From a virus, in IMG/VR virus record IMGVR_UViG_3300017989_000434, positions 1-24,157 of that record: a stretch of 24,157 nucleotides of DNA; one strand, written 5' to 3'. Position numbers and translations under genes: made by a program. Of the stretch, positions 8,148 to 15,635 are shown piece by piece; within the stretch, counting starts at the first letter, position 1, and every line of letters starts with the position of its first letter. Below the pieces are notes generated by a model that worked only from the letters and a program-made list of their open reading frames with translations, was not told the origin of the DNA and did no database searches.

Positions 8148-9881
8148 TTAAGATAATGTTGAGCGGAGGTTTATTACCCACGCGTCATTTCTTTCTGTTA
8201 CTTTCAAAAAAATTTTATATCTTTTCTACTGACCATATTTCTATGGCGGAGAAAGTTCTTCGACTCTCTCTCTCGACCTTCATATATACGTCGAGATCAG
8301 ACTATCGCATCACCATTTCTGGTGTTCCTGGGTTTAGTCGTTCAGGCTGCACGAGCGTATTGCTCTGCTTGCCCCCTGTTATCCTCAAAGAGGAACTCCA
8401 AGTCAATTACCAGAAATTTTACTATCCCAAATTTTAGGATACGCTCAGCACTTGCAAACTTGAAACCGCAAGACTGTCTCTGTAAAAGAGGGTCATCTCC
8501 GTATCCAAGAGGTCTGTAGATAAAGTTTGCACTTGCACCATCAAGATCGATACATGCATATGCTTCTTGGCCAGTTACAAACATGTTGTACACGTCTGCA
8601 CCTAGTCCACTAGATGTAGCAGTAGTTGAACCAATTGAGCTAACTAGGAAACGTATGTTAGATACGGAACCCCATTCTGCACTCAAAATGTTCATCTGGC
8701 TTGGGTACTGAGCTACGGAAATAAATCCATCAACTGCTTCGAGCTGAGGAATCATATTTGCATGGCACATACCAAAATAAGCTTGACGAACTGGTCCTGT
8801 TCCAAATTTGTCTTCACCTTCTACTACATTGCTGATACGCTTTGCATTAGCAACTACTAATGTACGAATTACATCATCAATATCAGAACGTGTAATTTCT
8901 GTTGGATTGTCTCCGTTCACACCGCCAACTGCATTAATAAATGTAGCTGTTGACTGAAGCATGTTACGTGTCAATTCATCTTCTGTTTCTCTCAAGCTTT
9001 GTGCTAAAAGAGAAGCTGTTTCGTTTAATACCTATCTGTTACTTTTATGACCTAAGTTTCCTTAGGCGGGAAAGATTCTTCGATCTCTCCTCAAGAGCTT
9101 CTTTAGCTATACTCTTGGTCGGACTTTCGCATACCATTTCTGGTCCATCTCGTTAAGTCTCTCACGGTGACTTTCGCCTTCCGCCCTGTCGTCCTGCTGT
9201 GGACTTCCAAGTCGATTAGAGTTGGTTTATAGACCCCATATTGTCGCATAACAATAGTCTTTGATAACAATTTTCTCTGTGTTGTAACTGCAAATCGCTG
9301 ATACCCTTTTTACAGTACTTCGTGCTTTCATATCCATTTATGTACTCAAGCAATATTTGAGCTTTATCCTTCTTAAGCTTAAGGAACGGCTTAATATGTG
9401 TTAGAAAATCTCTAACCTCTTCTACGGAATATATTCCAAACCTGTAACAGAATCCTTTCGTACAAGTCTTTGCTTTTACTACAAAAACTCTTCCAACATG
9501 TGTATCATATATGCTACAATTCTTTTTTCTTGTTATCTTGTTTTTTTTCTGTTATGCTACTAAATGCCTTCTAGGGTCCTCGTTGATCAATGTTACTTGA
9601 TCTGTAATTAAAACATATGAGCCGTACCAATTAATTGTGGCGTCAATATCCAAAGACGCTAATGTCTGTGCTGGAGGATTGAGCCCGCTAGGACCTAGAG
9701 GTACTGTTGCGGTGTTAAGATTATTATATCTTCTCATCCTTAAAATATTACCTGATCTTTCAGGTATCTTCTTCTTCATCGCCATTGTCTTATGAATTGT
9801 ATCTGGACTTGGTCGAGATAACAATTTCATGTCAAATCTTTGTTGGACTGGTGGCGGAAGAACAGTTGTTGTTGTTGTCAA
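8148..9881 (-). CDS. Major capsid protein, N4-gp56-like; three exons split by two group I introns
   Basis: Joined exons are 9881-9573, 9031-8436 and 8190-8148, giving 948 nt and 315 aa. Exon 1 opens with TTG behind AGGAG and ends ...TDQVTLINEDP. Exon 2 begins VLNETASLLAQSL and ends ...SAERI plus CT of the next codon. Exon 3 supplies A and then NDAWVINLRSTLS and a stop. Across both junctions the frame is restored and the sequence reads as an uninterrupted capsid of the N4-gp56 family, which has this NEDPVLNE segment, a GYGDDPLLQRQ segment and the ILNDAW C-terminus at about this length. It follows the scaffold gene, as expected. Without splicing, exon 1 would end after 6 foreign codons at the TAA at 9554-9552, and exon 2 would read 31 intronic codons to a TGA ending at 8342. 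Splicing itself is inferred, not observed. Confidence 0.93.
8191..8435 (-). ncRNA. Group I self-splicing intron (245 nt) in capsid gene, ORF-less
   Basis: The 5' site is fixed by P1: exon UAUCCU pairs with GGGAUA 7 nt into the intron, with the canonical U-G wobble at the junction. The intron ends in G at 8191. P7 is GACUA/UAGUC, P3 is GUUCC/GGAAC, P8 is CACC-AGAAAU-GGUG and P9 is CUCGAC/GUCGAG, followed by a CCAUA-GAAA-UAUGG hairpin. These elements appear in the standard order P3, P7, P3', P8, P7'. Nearly every paired element has a counterpart of different sequence but preserved pairing in the 541-nt intron of the same gene. It has no ORF of its own. The capsid frame runs through its 5' half as far as a TGA ending at 8342, which would give a false C-terminus if unspliced. 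Confidence 0.93.
9032..9572 (-). ncRNA. Group I self-splicing intron (541 nt) in capsid gene, with endonuclease remnant in P1 loop
   Basis: Exon 1 ends GGACCCU; the matching guide GGGGUCU lies at 9237-9231, so a loop of over 300 nt sits inside P1. From 9230 to 9032 the sequence parallels the 245-nt intron: AAUCGACUUGGAAGUCC, P7 GACUU/AAGUC, P3 GUCC/GGAC, P8 ACC-AGAAAU-GGU, P9 CAAGAG/CUCUUG, a CCUAAG-GAAA-CUUAGG hairpin, and GUAACAGAUAG at the end with terminal G at 9032. The base pairs covary with the other intron. The P1 loop contains a broken LAGLIDADG ORF. The in-frame TAA at 9554-9552, 18 nt past the splice site, would stop ribosomes before they enter the catalytic core. Confidence 0.93.
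9216..9551 (-). pseudogene. Remnant of a LAGLIDADG homing endonuclease inside the capsid intron
   Basis: A 111-codon open stretch without a usable start follows directly, in the same frame, on the TAA that ends the exon 1 reading frame. Its translation contains GRVFVVKAKTCTKGFCYRFG, then IYSVEEVRDFLTHIKPFLKL and KKDKAQILLEYINGYEST. This matches the C-terminal portion of LAGLIDADG homing endonucleases: beta strands, a helix ending in 'I-x-P-Y/F-L-x-x-K', then 'K-x-Q-A-x-x-L-L-E'. The catalytic LAGLIDADG helix and first half are missing, and the N-terminal part is a Lys-rich low-complexity leader. The in-frame relation to exon 1 suggests it was once translated as an extension of the capsid exon, as in many intron-encoded endonucleases. 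It is almost certainly inactive. Confidence 0.75.
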
Positions 9882-9896
9882 AATATTCTCCTAATA

Positions 9897-10577
9897 TTAA
9901 TATCGTCTGCTTGCACATTGCTGCATCTCTTGGTAGAGAGCGTTCATTTCAGCTTTAGACATAGAAGAAAATGAACTAGCTTGTGATAGCGGTTTTGGAG
10001 CAACTGCATTAGAACTTCCTGGTTTAGTGGCGTTCTTCTGCAATTTCTCTACATCGCTATTTTTTTTAGCCTTTTCTTCTTGGTCTTTCTTGTGAAATGA
10101 AGTCTTTCTAATCAATTTGTATGCTGTTGCATATGGATTAGAAGCCTTACGAATTGAATCTGCAAGATCGACGTCATCTTCTATTAATTTTTTTACGTTT
10201 TCTTCGGTAACAACATCGTCATAATCTTTGAACTTCATCCTAGTTTTATCTTCAAGATTATCTATCTCTTGTTGCTTTATAAGTTCCTGAGCTTTTCGAA
10301 GTGCAAGTTTTTCTGCTTGTTTTACTGTGAGGAAATCGTCCCCATCGAGAACTTCTTCTTCTTCTTCTACAGGAGCTTTTTGCTGATAATTTCTAGCCTC
10401 TAGCTCTCTAATACGTCTCTGTTGTTCCTCGACAACATTCCTCATTTCTCTGAAGTTGTATTCTTGAGAACCATACGCTGGTTCTTTAGATGCAACTTCT
10501 TGAGTATGTTGTTCTTCGGATTTAATCTCTGGTTCAGATGGTTCGACGACAACCTCTACGTCCTGATTTTCTTCCAT
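9897..10577 (-). CDS. Capsid scaffolding protein (226 aa)
   Basis: It is directly upstream of the capsid gene, the standard place for a scaffold. The protein is highly charged and helical: an acidic N-terminus, a predicted coiled coil around residues 45-70 (REMRNVVEEQQRRIRELEAR), a poly-Glu stretch, a Lys/Glu-rich middle, and a Ser-rich C-terminal segment ending in a basic CASRRY tail. Scaffolds of P22-like phages use a short basic C-terminal helix to bind capsid, which fits. There is no cysteine-, membrane- or protease-like motif, so a fused maturation protease is unlikely. The ATG at 10577 has an AAGGAAATAATA leader. Confidence 0.85.
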   Translation of the reverse strand: MEENQDVEVVVEPSEPEIKSEEQHTQEVASKEPAYGSQEYNFREMRNVVEEQQRRIRELEARNYQQKAPVEEEEEVLDGDDFLTVKQAEKLALRKAQELIKQQEIDNLEDKTRMKFKDYDDVVTEENVKKLIEDDVDLADSIRKASNPYATAYKLIRKTSFHKKDQEEKAKKNSDVEKLQKNATKPGSSNAVAPKPLSQASSFSSMSKAEMNALYQEMQQCASRRY

Positions 10578-10639
10578 TATTATTTCCTTATTAATGCTGT
10601 GGCGAGCAGCAATACGCCAAAAAACGCCCGATTATTATT

Positions 10640-10668
10640 TTGAACTACTGACAACGGCGGCCTGTCAA
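10640..10668 (-). promoter_or_regulatory. Possible promoter or hairpin in the 98-nt leader of the scaffold gene
   Basis: On the minus strand a perfect TTGACA occurs at 10668-10663, but no good -10 box lies 16-18 nt further. The same bases form a short inverted repeat (TGACA, 9-nt GC-rich spacer, TGTCA). This 98-nt gap is the largest non-coding stretch inside the head-gene run apart from the introns, so a start point for scaffold/capsid transcription or an RNA hairpin is plausible. Confidence 0.3.
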
Positions 10669-10675
10669 ATATTCT

Positions 10676-11104
10676 TTATACTAAGGTTTTTTCTAAGTAA
10701 CCCTTGATATCACGGATTAATTTAGAATCCCAACCTTCAGGATTTTGCATCATGATGTAAGCTTCTTCAGCTTTTGGAAGACCCCACTCATAAGTGATAT
10801 CTCCCAACTTATTATCTACTTTATACAAAGCTACTCCCCATTCAGGGTTTGGCCTTGTTTTTCTAGCGACATGAACCAGTTTAATAACTCCCTCGAGCAT
10901 CGCATCTGGTTTTAATATCTCCATTATGTAGTAAGGTTCTTTCACGTTCTTATGATCGTGAATTACCTTTTCTAGAGATTTTACGTATTCCTTTCCCATT
11001 TCACTGGTGGTTTCTCTAACTGTCTGTGTTTTTTTTCCAGCATATTTTTGCTGTATATCCAGGAGTCCTTCACCTAATGTTTGTTTAGGAGTTTCTGTTT
11101 CCAT
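10676..11104 (-). CDS. Phage protein of unknown function between portal and scaffold (142 aa)
   Basis: The ATG at 11104 has a GTTGAGG ribosome site. The N-terminus is polar and helical (GEGLLDIQQKYAGKKTQTVR), followed by a conserved-looking core with EPYYIMEILKPDAMLEGVIK and NPEWGVALYKVDN. Proteins of this size often lie between portal and scaffold in podoviruses with the same gene order. No enzymatic motif is recognised. It is co-transcribed with the head genes. Confidence 0.75.
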   Translation of the reverse strand: METETPKQTLGEGLLDIQQKYAGKKTQTVRETTSEMGKEYVKSLEKVIHDHKNVKEPYYIMEILKPDAMLEGVIKLVHVARKTRPNPEWGVALYKVDNKLGDITYEWGLPKAEEAYIMMQNPEGWDSKLIRDIKGYLEKTLV

Positions 11105-11124
11105 AAAACCTCAACTTATTATTT

Positions 11125-11295
11125 TTACTTTGCTTTTGTACGCTTAATTTTGCTTACGTCTTTCTCAGCTTTAGACTTATTCTTTGCGAGATAGTCCATT
11201 GAACCATTTGACATTTGCTCATCTGCTGTAGGAATAGATCCTGCAGGAATGATCTTAGCGTCGCTTGTGTTTGTTCCAGTTTCTTTACCGAACAT
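11125..11295 (-). CDS. Small hypothetical protein (56 aa)
   Basis: The ATG at 11295 lies 1 nt after the portal stop codon, with the AGGAGC ribosome site inside the portal's last codons. The reading frame is MFGKETGTNTSDAKIIPAGS and onward, with a very Lys-rich C-terminus and TAA at 11127-11125. The protein is polar with no cysteine or membrane segment. The tight spacing, good ribosome site and position between two structural genes support a real gene; its function is unknown. Confidence 0.7.
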   Translation of the reverse strand: MFGKETGTNTSDAKIIPAGSIPTADEQMSNGSMDYLAKNKSKAEKDVSKIKRTKAK

Positions 11296-11296
11296 T

Positions 11297-13330
11297 TTAA
11301 GCTCCTATGTTTGTTTGATTTACTTTATTAGCTAATGTATTATTATTATTATTATTTCCTAGTTCTACAGATTGTATTTGCTGTAAAATAGAAAGGGTTT
11401 TCTGTATGTTACTTAAATCCAAATCTGCCAACTCTCTCAGTGCTTTTACCTTGTTTAATGCGGCATCCGACCTGTCTTCTTGCGCTTTTGCAATCGACTC
11501 TAATCCACTTAACTGATCTATCTGGATTTTGTTCATACGTTCTGCAGCTAATGCTCTGTCTGATTCTGCTTTGGACTGCAATGAATTATTGATAACTTGC
11601 TGTTCTTGCATCTGCAGTTGAGTTTGCTGTTGTTGTTGCTGCTGTTCTGCTTGTTCTTGTGCTGCGATTGCATCCATGAGATCCTTCTTATTTTGAAGAG
11701 GAGCTGCATCTATAAGAACTGAAGTAGGAATAGGAATTTCAAGCTCTCTTAACTCAAGAAGCTGTCTAAATTGCATCTGTTTTTGTGTTGATGTTAGAAC
11801 CCCTTCTTCTACAGCACAGTCGTACTTTTGGAATGCTTTATTATAGAATGCTTCACTAGGAGGTCTTCCTAATATTCTTTCTACTTTTGCAGCACTGAAA
11901 TTAGACTGAACTATATCCATAAAAATCTTTCCTAGATTCTTTTGTGATTCATCTAATTGATCAAAAAGAGTTTGTAGTGTTGTAAGTCCTGCTCCTTGAC
12001 GAAGCATTGATAAAATCCCTGCCTTATCATCTTCTGCAGAACCTAAAAGCTCCTCATTAACACCAGAAATTTGTTGAATCTCTTCTCCCAACTGACGAGA
12101 AATCTCCATCATTCCTGCTGGAATATCTGGAGCAGGTATATGTTGAACATCATCCATAGATGCAGAATCTCTAATAGCTAATCTTCTTCCTTGTCCAGTT
12201 AAGAATGCATCTTCTGGGTCGACTAAGGCCGATTCTTTGAACTTGATCCCACTATTAATTTGAGATTCTAAGATATCTAATTCAATTACTTTTCTTCTGT
12301 TGTACAGATATTGACTATCTCGAAGTCCTCGTACAACTCCCTGCATCTTAAGATTGAAGTAAGGAATCTCGGGCTCAAAATAGCCATATACACCAACAAA
12401 AGGATAACGATCAGTGCCGAATGGATTTGGTCCATCGTACATAACCATATTATTCACAGATATTGCAAGCTTGCATGTCTGTTTTGTTGATTTGATAACC
12501 TGGACATCTGGATATTGGAATCTAAATACTTCTAATGCTTCTTTAGACCCCTTCCATTCCATGGTCTCGCCATTCTCGACATCTACTAGCATGTCTACTT
12601 CTCTGTAGTCAAGGTACCAGTATTCATCGTATGGCAGAAATCCCTTCACCGAATGTTGGTAGTTTTCTGGAAGGAACATAAATTTATCATCTTTTCCACC
12701 TGATGCTGACATGAGCATAATGTCATCTTTGCGTTCAGGTAGTAGAGACGCTATCTGTTTTTTAGATAGCCATCTCCTAGTCCATATAAAGTTTGCATCG
12801 GACAGATCTTTCTTTTTAAAGTAAGGATCAATAAGACATCCATTGTGGTAGAGGTTGTCTACTCTGATATCACCATTGATTGGGTCATTTCTATAATCGA
12901 GCCATACGGATAATAAGTTGAATCCTGTAGTGCAAGCACCATCGAAAGCATCCGAAAGCGTCTGATATGCATTTGAATTATTGTTAGCCCACTGTATAAC
13001 TCCGGAAAAATCATCTGCGGTCTGCTGGTCGGAATTCTCAATTGGAACCACGATGGATGTCTTTCGATCTTTTCTTTGTTTACCGGAGATCATGTTAATG
13101 ATTCGTCTTATCCGGTTGAATTGGAACATTTGTTTATGTTGATACGCGGTATTCCCATAAAGCTGGTTCCATAGTGTTTGGTCTCCGGCACGAAATCTTA
13201 TATCGATATCTGCTTCGTTCCAGAATTGCTGTACCATTGTAATAGACTGACGGTAAGCTTCATCCATAACTTTTTTAATGTCAGAATCGCCGTCAACGTA
13301 GTATTTTGTGTAATCAGTATTTTGTGCCAT
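11297..13330 (-). CDS. Portal protein (677 aa)
   Basis: This is a podovirus-type portal: a long N-terminal part with FRAGDQTLWNQLYGN and a QFNRIRRIINMISGKQRKDRK segment, then a central clip/stem region, an 'SGVNEELLGSAEDDKAGIL' segment of the kind seen in P22-like portals, and a C-terminal Gln-rich, probably helical barrel or crown region with a run of six asparagines near the end. I prefer ATG at 13330 (MAQNTDYTKYY) behind GACAGAGAG over an in-frame TTG at 13384 that has no ribosome site. The portal forms the dodecameric DNA channel at the capsid vertex. Here it is separated from the terminase genes by the integrase module. Confidence 0.9.
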   Translation of the reverse strand: MAQNTDYTKYYVDGDSDIKKVMDEAYRQSITMVQQFWNEADIDIRFRAGDQTLWNQLYGNTAYQHKQMFQFNRIRRIINMISGKQRKDRKTSIVVPIENSDQQTADDFSGVIQWANNNSNAYQTLSDAFDGACTTGFNLLSVWLDYRNDPINGDIRVDNLYHNGCLIDPYFKKKDLSDANFIWTRRWLSKKQIASLLPERKDDIMLMSASGGKDDKFMFLPENYQHSVKGFLPYDEYWYLDYREVDMLVDVENGETMEWKGSKEALEVFRFQYPDVQVIKSTKQTCKLAISVNNMVMYDGPNPFGTDRYPFVGVYGYFEPEIPYFNLKMQGVVRGLRDSQYLYNRRKVIELDILESQINSGIKFKESALVDPEDAFLTGQGRRLAIRDSASMDDVQHIPAPDIPAGMMEISRQLGEEIQQISGVNEELLGSAEDDKAGILSMLRQGAGLTTLQTLFDQLDESQKNLGKIFMDIVQSNFSAAKVERILGRPPSEAFYNKAFQKYDCAVEEGVLTSTQKQMQFRQLLELRELEIPIPTSVLIDAAPLQNKKDLMDAIAAQEQAEQQQQQQQTQLQMQEQQVINNSLQSKAESDRALAAERMNKIQIDQLSGLESIAKAQEDRSDAALNKVKALRELADLDLSNIQKTLSILQQIQSVELGNNNNNNTLANKVNQTNIGA

Positions 13331-13453
13331 TGAATCTCTCTGTCTGTAAAACTTACCATTAGCACATCCATCATATTTACGCAATAATGCTAATTTTAAG
13401 TTTGATAGTGATAATGAGCTTTATGACGATCTCTCTAGTATATAAAAATTCTC

Positions 13454-13482
13454 TTTACATAAATTTTCAGCCCATCTAAATA
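13454..13482 (+). promoter_or_regulatory. Candidate sigma70 promoter for the HTH gene
   Basis: TTTACA at 13454-13459 and TAAATA at 13477-13482 are separated by 17 nt, about 20 nt before the start codon of the HTH gene, which has its own AAAAGGAG ribosome site. The -35 box is the same TTTACA as in the promoter at 21398. The -10 match is moderate. Confidence 0.45.
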
Positions 13483-13502
13483 GAGGAAAAAAGGAGAATT
13501 CT

Positions 13503-13835
13503 ATGTTCCGCTATCATGAAAAAAAAATAATTGCTGAGTTGCTGTATATTGAGATGCATAAAAATAACCTCACAACAAAAAAAATTGCTGAGGAACTAAT
13601 AATGCCGGAAAACCACATCATTCAAATTATGATGGGAAACGTTGCATATCTTACTGTTCAAGCTATATTTGAGATGCTTCAAAAAATATACCATGGTCTT
13701 GATATAGAAGATCTAGAAAAACACAAACTTCTAGTAGACTATGATGCATACGAAGGAGATTTCTTTCTTGCACTAGGGGATTTTCTAGTACAAGAAAGAT
13801 TCCATTCCAGAGAAAAGAAGAAAGAAGAGGGTTAA
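13503..13835 (+). CDS. Helix-turn-helix DNA-binding protein (110 aa)
   Basis: The segment LTTKKIAEELIMPENHIIQI followed by MMGNVAYLTVQAIFEMLQKI has the spacing of an XRE/HigA-type helix-turn-helix (about residues 24-63). The C-terminal half is acidic, then basic. There is an ideal ribosome site (AAAAGGAG) 7 nt before ATG. It is transcribed away from the portal gene and converges with the ribbon-helix-helix gene, sharing the bases TTAA as the stop codons of both. Location in the integrase module suggests a lysogeny or module regulator; the target is unknown. Confidence 0.65.
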   Translation: MFRYHEKKIIAELLYIEMHKNNLTTKKIAEELIMPENHIIQIMMGNVAYLTVQAIFEMLQKIYHGLDIEDLEKHKLLVDYDAYEGDFFLALGDFLVQERFHSREKKKEEG

Positions 13836-13855
13836 CTAGTTCTCTTCTTCTTCTT
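13816..13855. terminator. Hairpin between convergent HTH and RHH genes
   Basis: AGAAGAAAGAAGAG and CTCTTCTTCTTCT form a long imperfect stem around the shared stop codons of two convergent genes. This could act as a bidirectional terminator. There is no clean U-tract on either side, and the stem is simple-sequence purine/pyrimidine, so function is uncertain. Confidence 0.4.
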
Positions 13856-14077
13856 GTAAAAATCTTTTAAGGCCACTTTGCTTTTTATCTCTTTTTCTAT
13901 TTCATCAAGAGCATTAGAAAGAGCGACATCTAGAAGTTGTATGTACGTAGTGCTGGGAAGAAACATTTTTAGAACCCTTAGTCTCTCCATTATCTCGTCA
14001 CTAACGTCTATCCTAGCCTTTCTTTTTCTTATTTTTGGAAGAGTAGCGAAACTTAGCTCCATATTTTCATATATCAT
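13832..14077 (-). CDS. Small ribbon-helix-helix-like protein (81 aa)
   Basis: I choose the ATG at 14077 because a near-perfect ribosome site (ACGGAGG) lies 4-5 nt upstream; an in-frame start at 14125 has none. Residues RKARIDVSDEIMERLRVLKM resemble the strand-helix opening of ribbon-helix-helix DNA-binding proteins ('R-x-x-V-S-x-E-x-x-x-R-L'). The second helix region is SSTTYIQLLDVALSNALDEI-like, and the C-terminus is very basic. The family is suggested only by this pattern. It faces the HTH gene and lies upstream of, and divergent from, the integrase, so it may control either. Confidence 0.55.
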   Translation of the reverse strand: MIYENMELSFATLPKIRKRKARIDVSDEIMERLRVLKMFLPSTTYIQLLDVALSNALDEIEKEIKSKVALKDFYKKKKRTS

Positions 14078-14299
14078 AAAACCTCCGTTTTTCTTCGTAA
14101 TAACCATACAAATATTTTTATGCAATTGTTTTTATCTTCTATCTGTGAATGAAGATTTCTTTCTTGCTTTTTTATTTACTAAAAAGAGCAGCTGCTACAT
14201 AACGCTTCTTAAAATTTAACTTTGAGGATTCATGACAGAAGACAATAGACAAAGAAAGGCTATTTTAAAAAGATGGGGAACAAAATGATTTGCCAATTG

Positions 14300-14345
14300 A
14301 CGAGTATAACCATGAGAAAAAAAAGTAAGAAAAGAAAATACTCGT
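14300..14345. repeat. Inverted repeat upstream of integrase
   Basis: ACGAGTAT at 14300-14307 and ATACTCGT at 14338-14345 are perfect 8-bp inverted repeats about 30 nt apart, 33 nt upstream of the integrase start. The region between them is A-rich. They could be paired binding sites for a regulator or recombinase arm sites. The whole 300-nt gap 14078-14377 otherwise contains only an 18-codon ORF (14232-14288) behind GAGG, which I do not call a gene. Confidence 0.4.
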
Positions 14346-14377
14346 AATTTTCTTCCCACACCTAATATACTATCCGC

Positions 14378-15340
14378 ATGACTAGCTTAAGATTACCAAA
14401 TCCTACACAAATTGATCAGATACTAGAACACGCGTCCTTCTTTGCCGCAACCTCAATGGCAGAAAACACAAGAAGGGCATATGATCTAGGCTGGAAGATT
14501 TTTATTGAGTGGTGTTTAGGTCAAAAAGTAGATCCTTGGAAAGAAAACAATAGGGAGGCTCTAGTAGCCTTTTTTCTTTCTGATAAAGCTATGCAGGGAG
14601 ATCTTAAGCTGTCTTCTATAATTGTTTATCTTTCTGGAGTGAAGTGGGTATACGCCCAGAATGGCGTATTTATAGACGAAAAATCAGACGTTCTATCAAA
14701 GGTCATTAGGGGCATTAAGAGGTTTCTTGGATGTAGGCCTCTTAGAAAAGAGCCTATTTTTACAGAAAGATTGCGAGCAATGGTTGAATCCATAGATACC
14801 AGCAAGTCAATAGGCATAAGAGATAGAGCTCTTTTAGTACTAGGATTTGCTGGTGCTTTTCGAAGATCAGAACTCGTATCTTTAAACATAGAAGATTTTT
14901 CTGAAAGCGATCAGGGATATCTTGTTTTACTGAAGAAATCTAAGACAGATCAAGAGAAAAACGGCTTTGTAAAAACTATCCCTTACGGTTCTTATATAGA
15001 AACCTGTCCGGTCCGTTCTATTAAGTCACTTATCAATCAACTTGGTAGAAAGACCGGGCCTTTATTTACACAAATCAAAAAGGGTGGATTCATTACAGAT
15101 GATAGGCTTTCCCCTGCCGCTGTTGCTTTGGTAATAAAAAGAAATGCATCTATAAACGACAGAATGATGTTTTCAGGCCACTCTTTGCGGAGCGGTTTCG
15201 TTACAGCAGCTGCTAAAAGAGATGTGCCAATACACCAGATCATGCTTCAGACCGGACATAAAAAAGTGGAAAGTCTTTTCGCATATATACGAGAAATACA
15301 AAGCTTAAAAAACTGTGCAGCAAGTAAGGTGGGGTTATGA
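14378..15340 (+). CDS. Tyrosine recombinase / phage integrase (320 aa)
   Basis: All expected catalytic residues are visible: Arg162 in GAFRRSELVSL, Lys189 in KKSKTDQ, His268 and Arg271 in SGHSLRSG, His294 in QTGHKK, and the nucleophile Tyr303 in FAYIRE. An N-terminal SAM-like core-binding domain (about 15-115, AENTRRAYDLGWKIFIEWC) precedes the catalytic domain. No arm-binding domain is obvious, so it resembles compact XerC/D-like integrases. No ribosome site precedes the ATG. A TATACT box ends only about 8 nt before the start codon (CCTAATATACTATCCGCATG), which suggests a leaderless or very short-leader message. The downstream gene overlaps by 4 nt. Confidence 0.92.
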   Translation: MTSLRLPNPTQIDQILEHASFFAATSMAENTRRAYDLGWKIFIEWCLGQKVDPWKENNREALVAFFLSDKAMQGDLKLSSIIVYLSGVKWVYAQNGVFIDEKSDVLSKVIRGIKRFLGCRPLRKEPIFTERLRAMVESIDTSKSIGIRDRALLVLGFAGAFRRSELVSLNIEDFSESDQGYLVLLKKSKTDQEKNGFVKTIPYGSYIETCPVRSIKSLINQLGRKTGPLFTQIKKGGFITDDRLSPAAVALVIKRNASINDRMMFSGHSLRSGFVTAAAKRDVPIHQIMLQTGHKKVESLFAYIREIQSLKNCAASKVGL

Positions 15341-15624
15341 AAGATGAATCTTTGGAGTTTAGTTCTATAAAGCCAAAACACCTATCAGAGGATCTGATCA
15401 ACACACTAACTTCATTCGAAGAAATACTAACGTTTACAAAACACAAACTTGATTATATGTCCGATAGTGCTGCGTTGATTACTCTTTTGTTAGATGAACA
15501 AAAAGCGAAAGAGCTTATCAACACCCTCGGCAAGTACTGTGAGATTTTCATTTCTGGTGTAGATGTTTATATGAAAGAAGTTGAAGGCCTTGCAGAAGAA
15601 ATGGACACAGATACATTAGAATAA
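15337..15624 (+). CDS. Hypothetical protein coupled to integrase (95 aa)
   Basis: It starts at the ATG within the ATGA overlapping the integrase stop, so it is translationally coupled. It is acidic and helical throughout, with no cysteine motif, signal peptide or membrane helix, and ends in an Asp/Glu-rich tail (LAEEMDTDTLE). An accessory role for the recombinase is possible from the coupling, but nothing in the sequence shows it. Confidence 0.65.
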   Translation: MKDESLEFSSIKPKHLSEDLINTLTSFEEILTFTKHKLDYMSDSAALITLLLDEQKAKELINTLGKYCEIFISGVDVYMKEVEGLAEEMDTDTLE

Positions 15625-15635
15625 TAAGGATAAAA

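Noticed and set aside
8342-8437. The last 31 residues of the open frame ending at 8342 taken as the capsid C-terminus
   Set aside because: They are intron sequence: the DNA matches the sibling intron, and the family-like C-terminus is restored only by joining to 8190-8148.
9062-9156. Plus-strand open frame over the large intron
   Set aside because: It is antisense to the structured intron core and has no ribosome site or family resemblance.
11334-11356. TTA/ATT trinucleotide run in portal
   Set aside because: It is a six-Asn tract in frame within the portal C-terminus, simple-sequence variation rather than a separate element.
14232-14288. 18-codon ORF behind GAGG upstream of integrase
   Set aside because: Too short and without any similarity that I recognise; noted only as part of the intergenic region.
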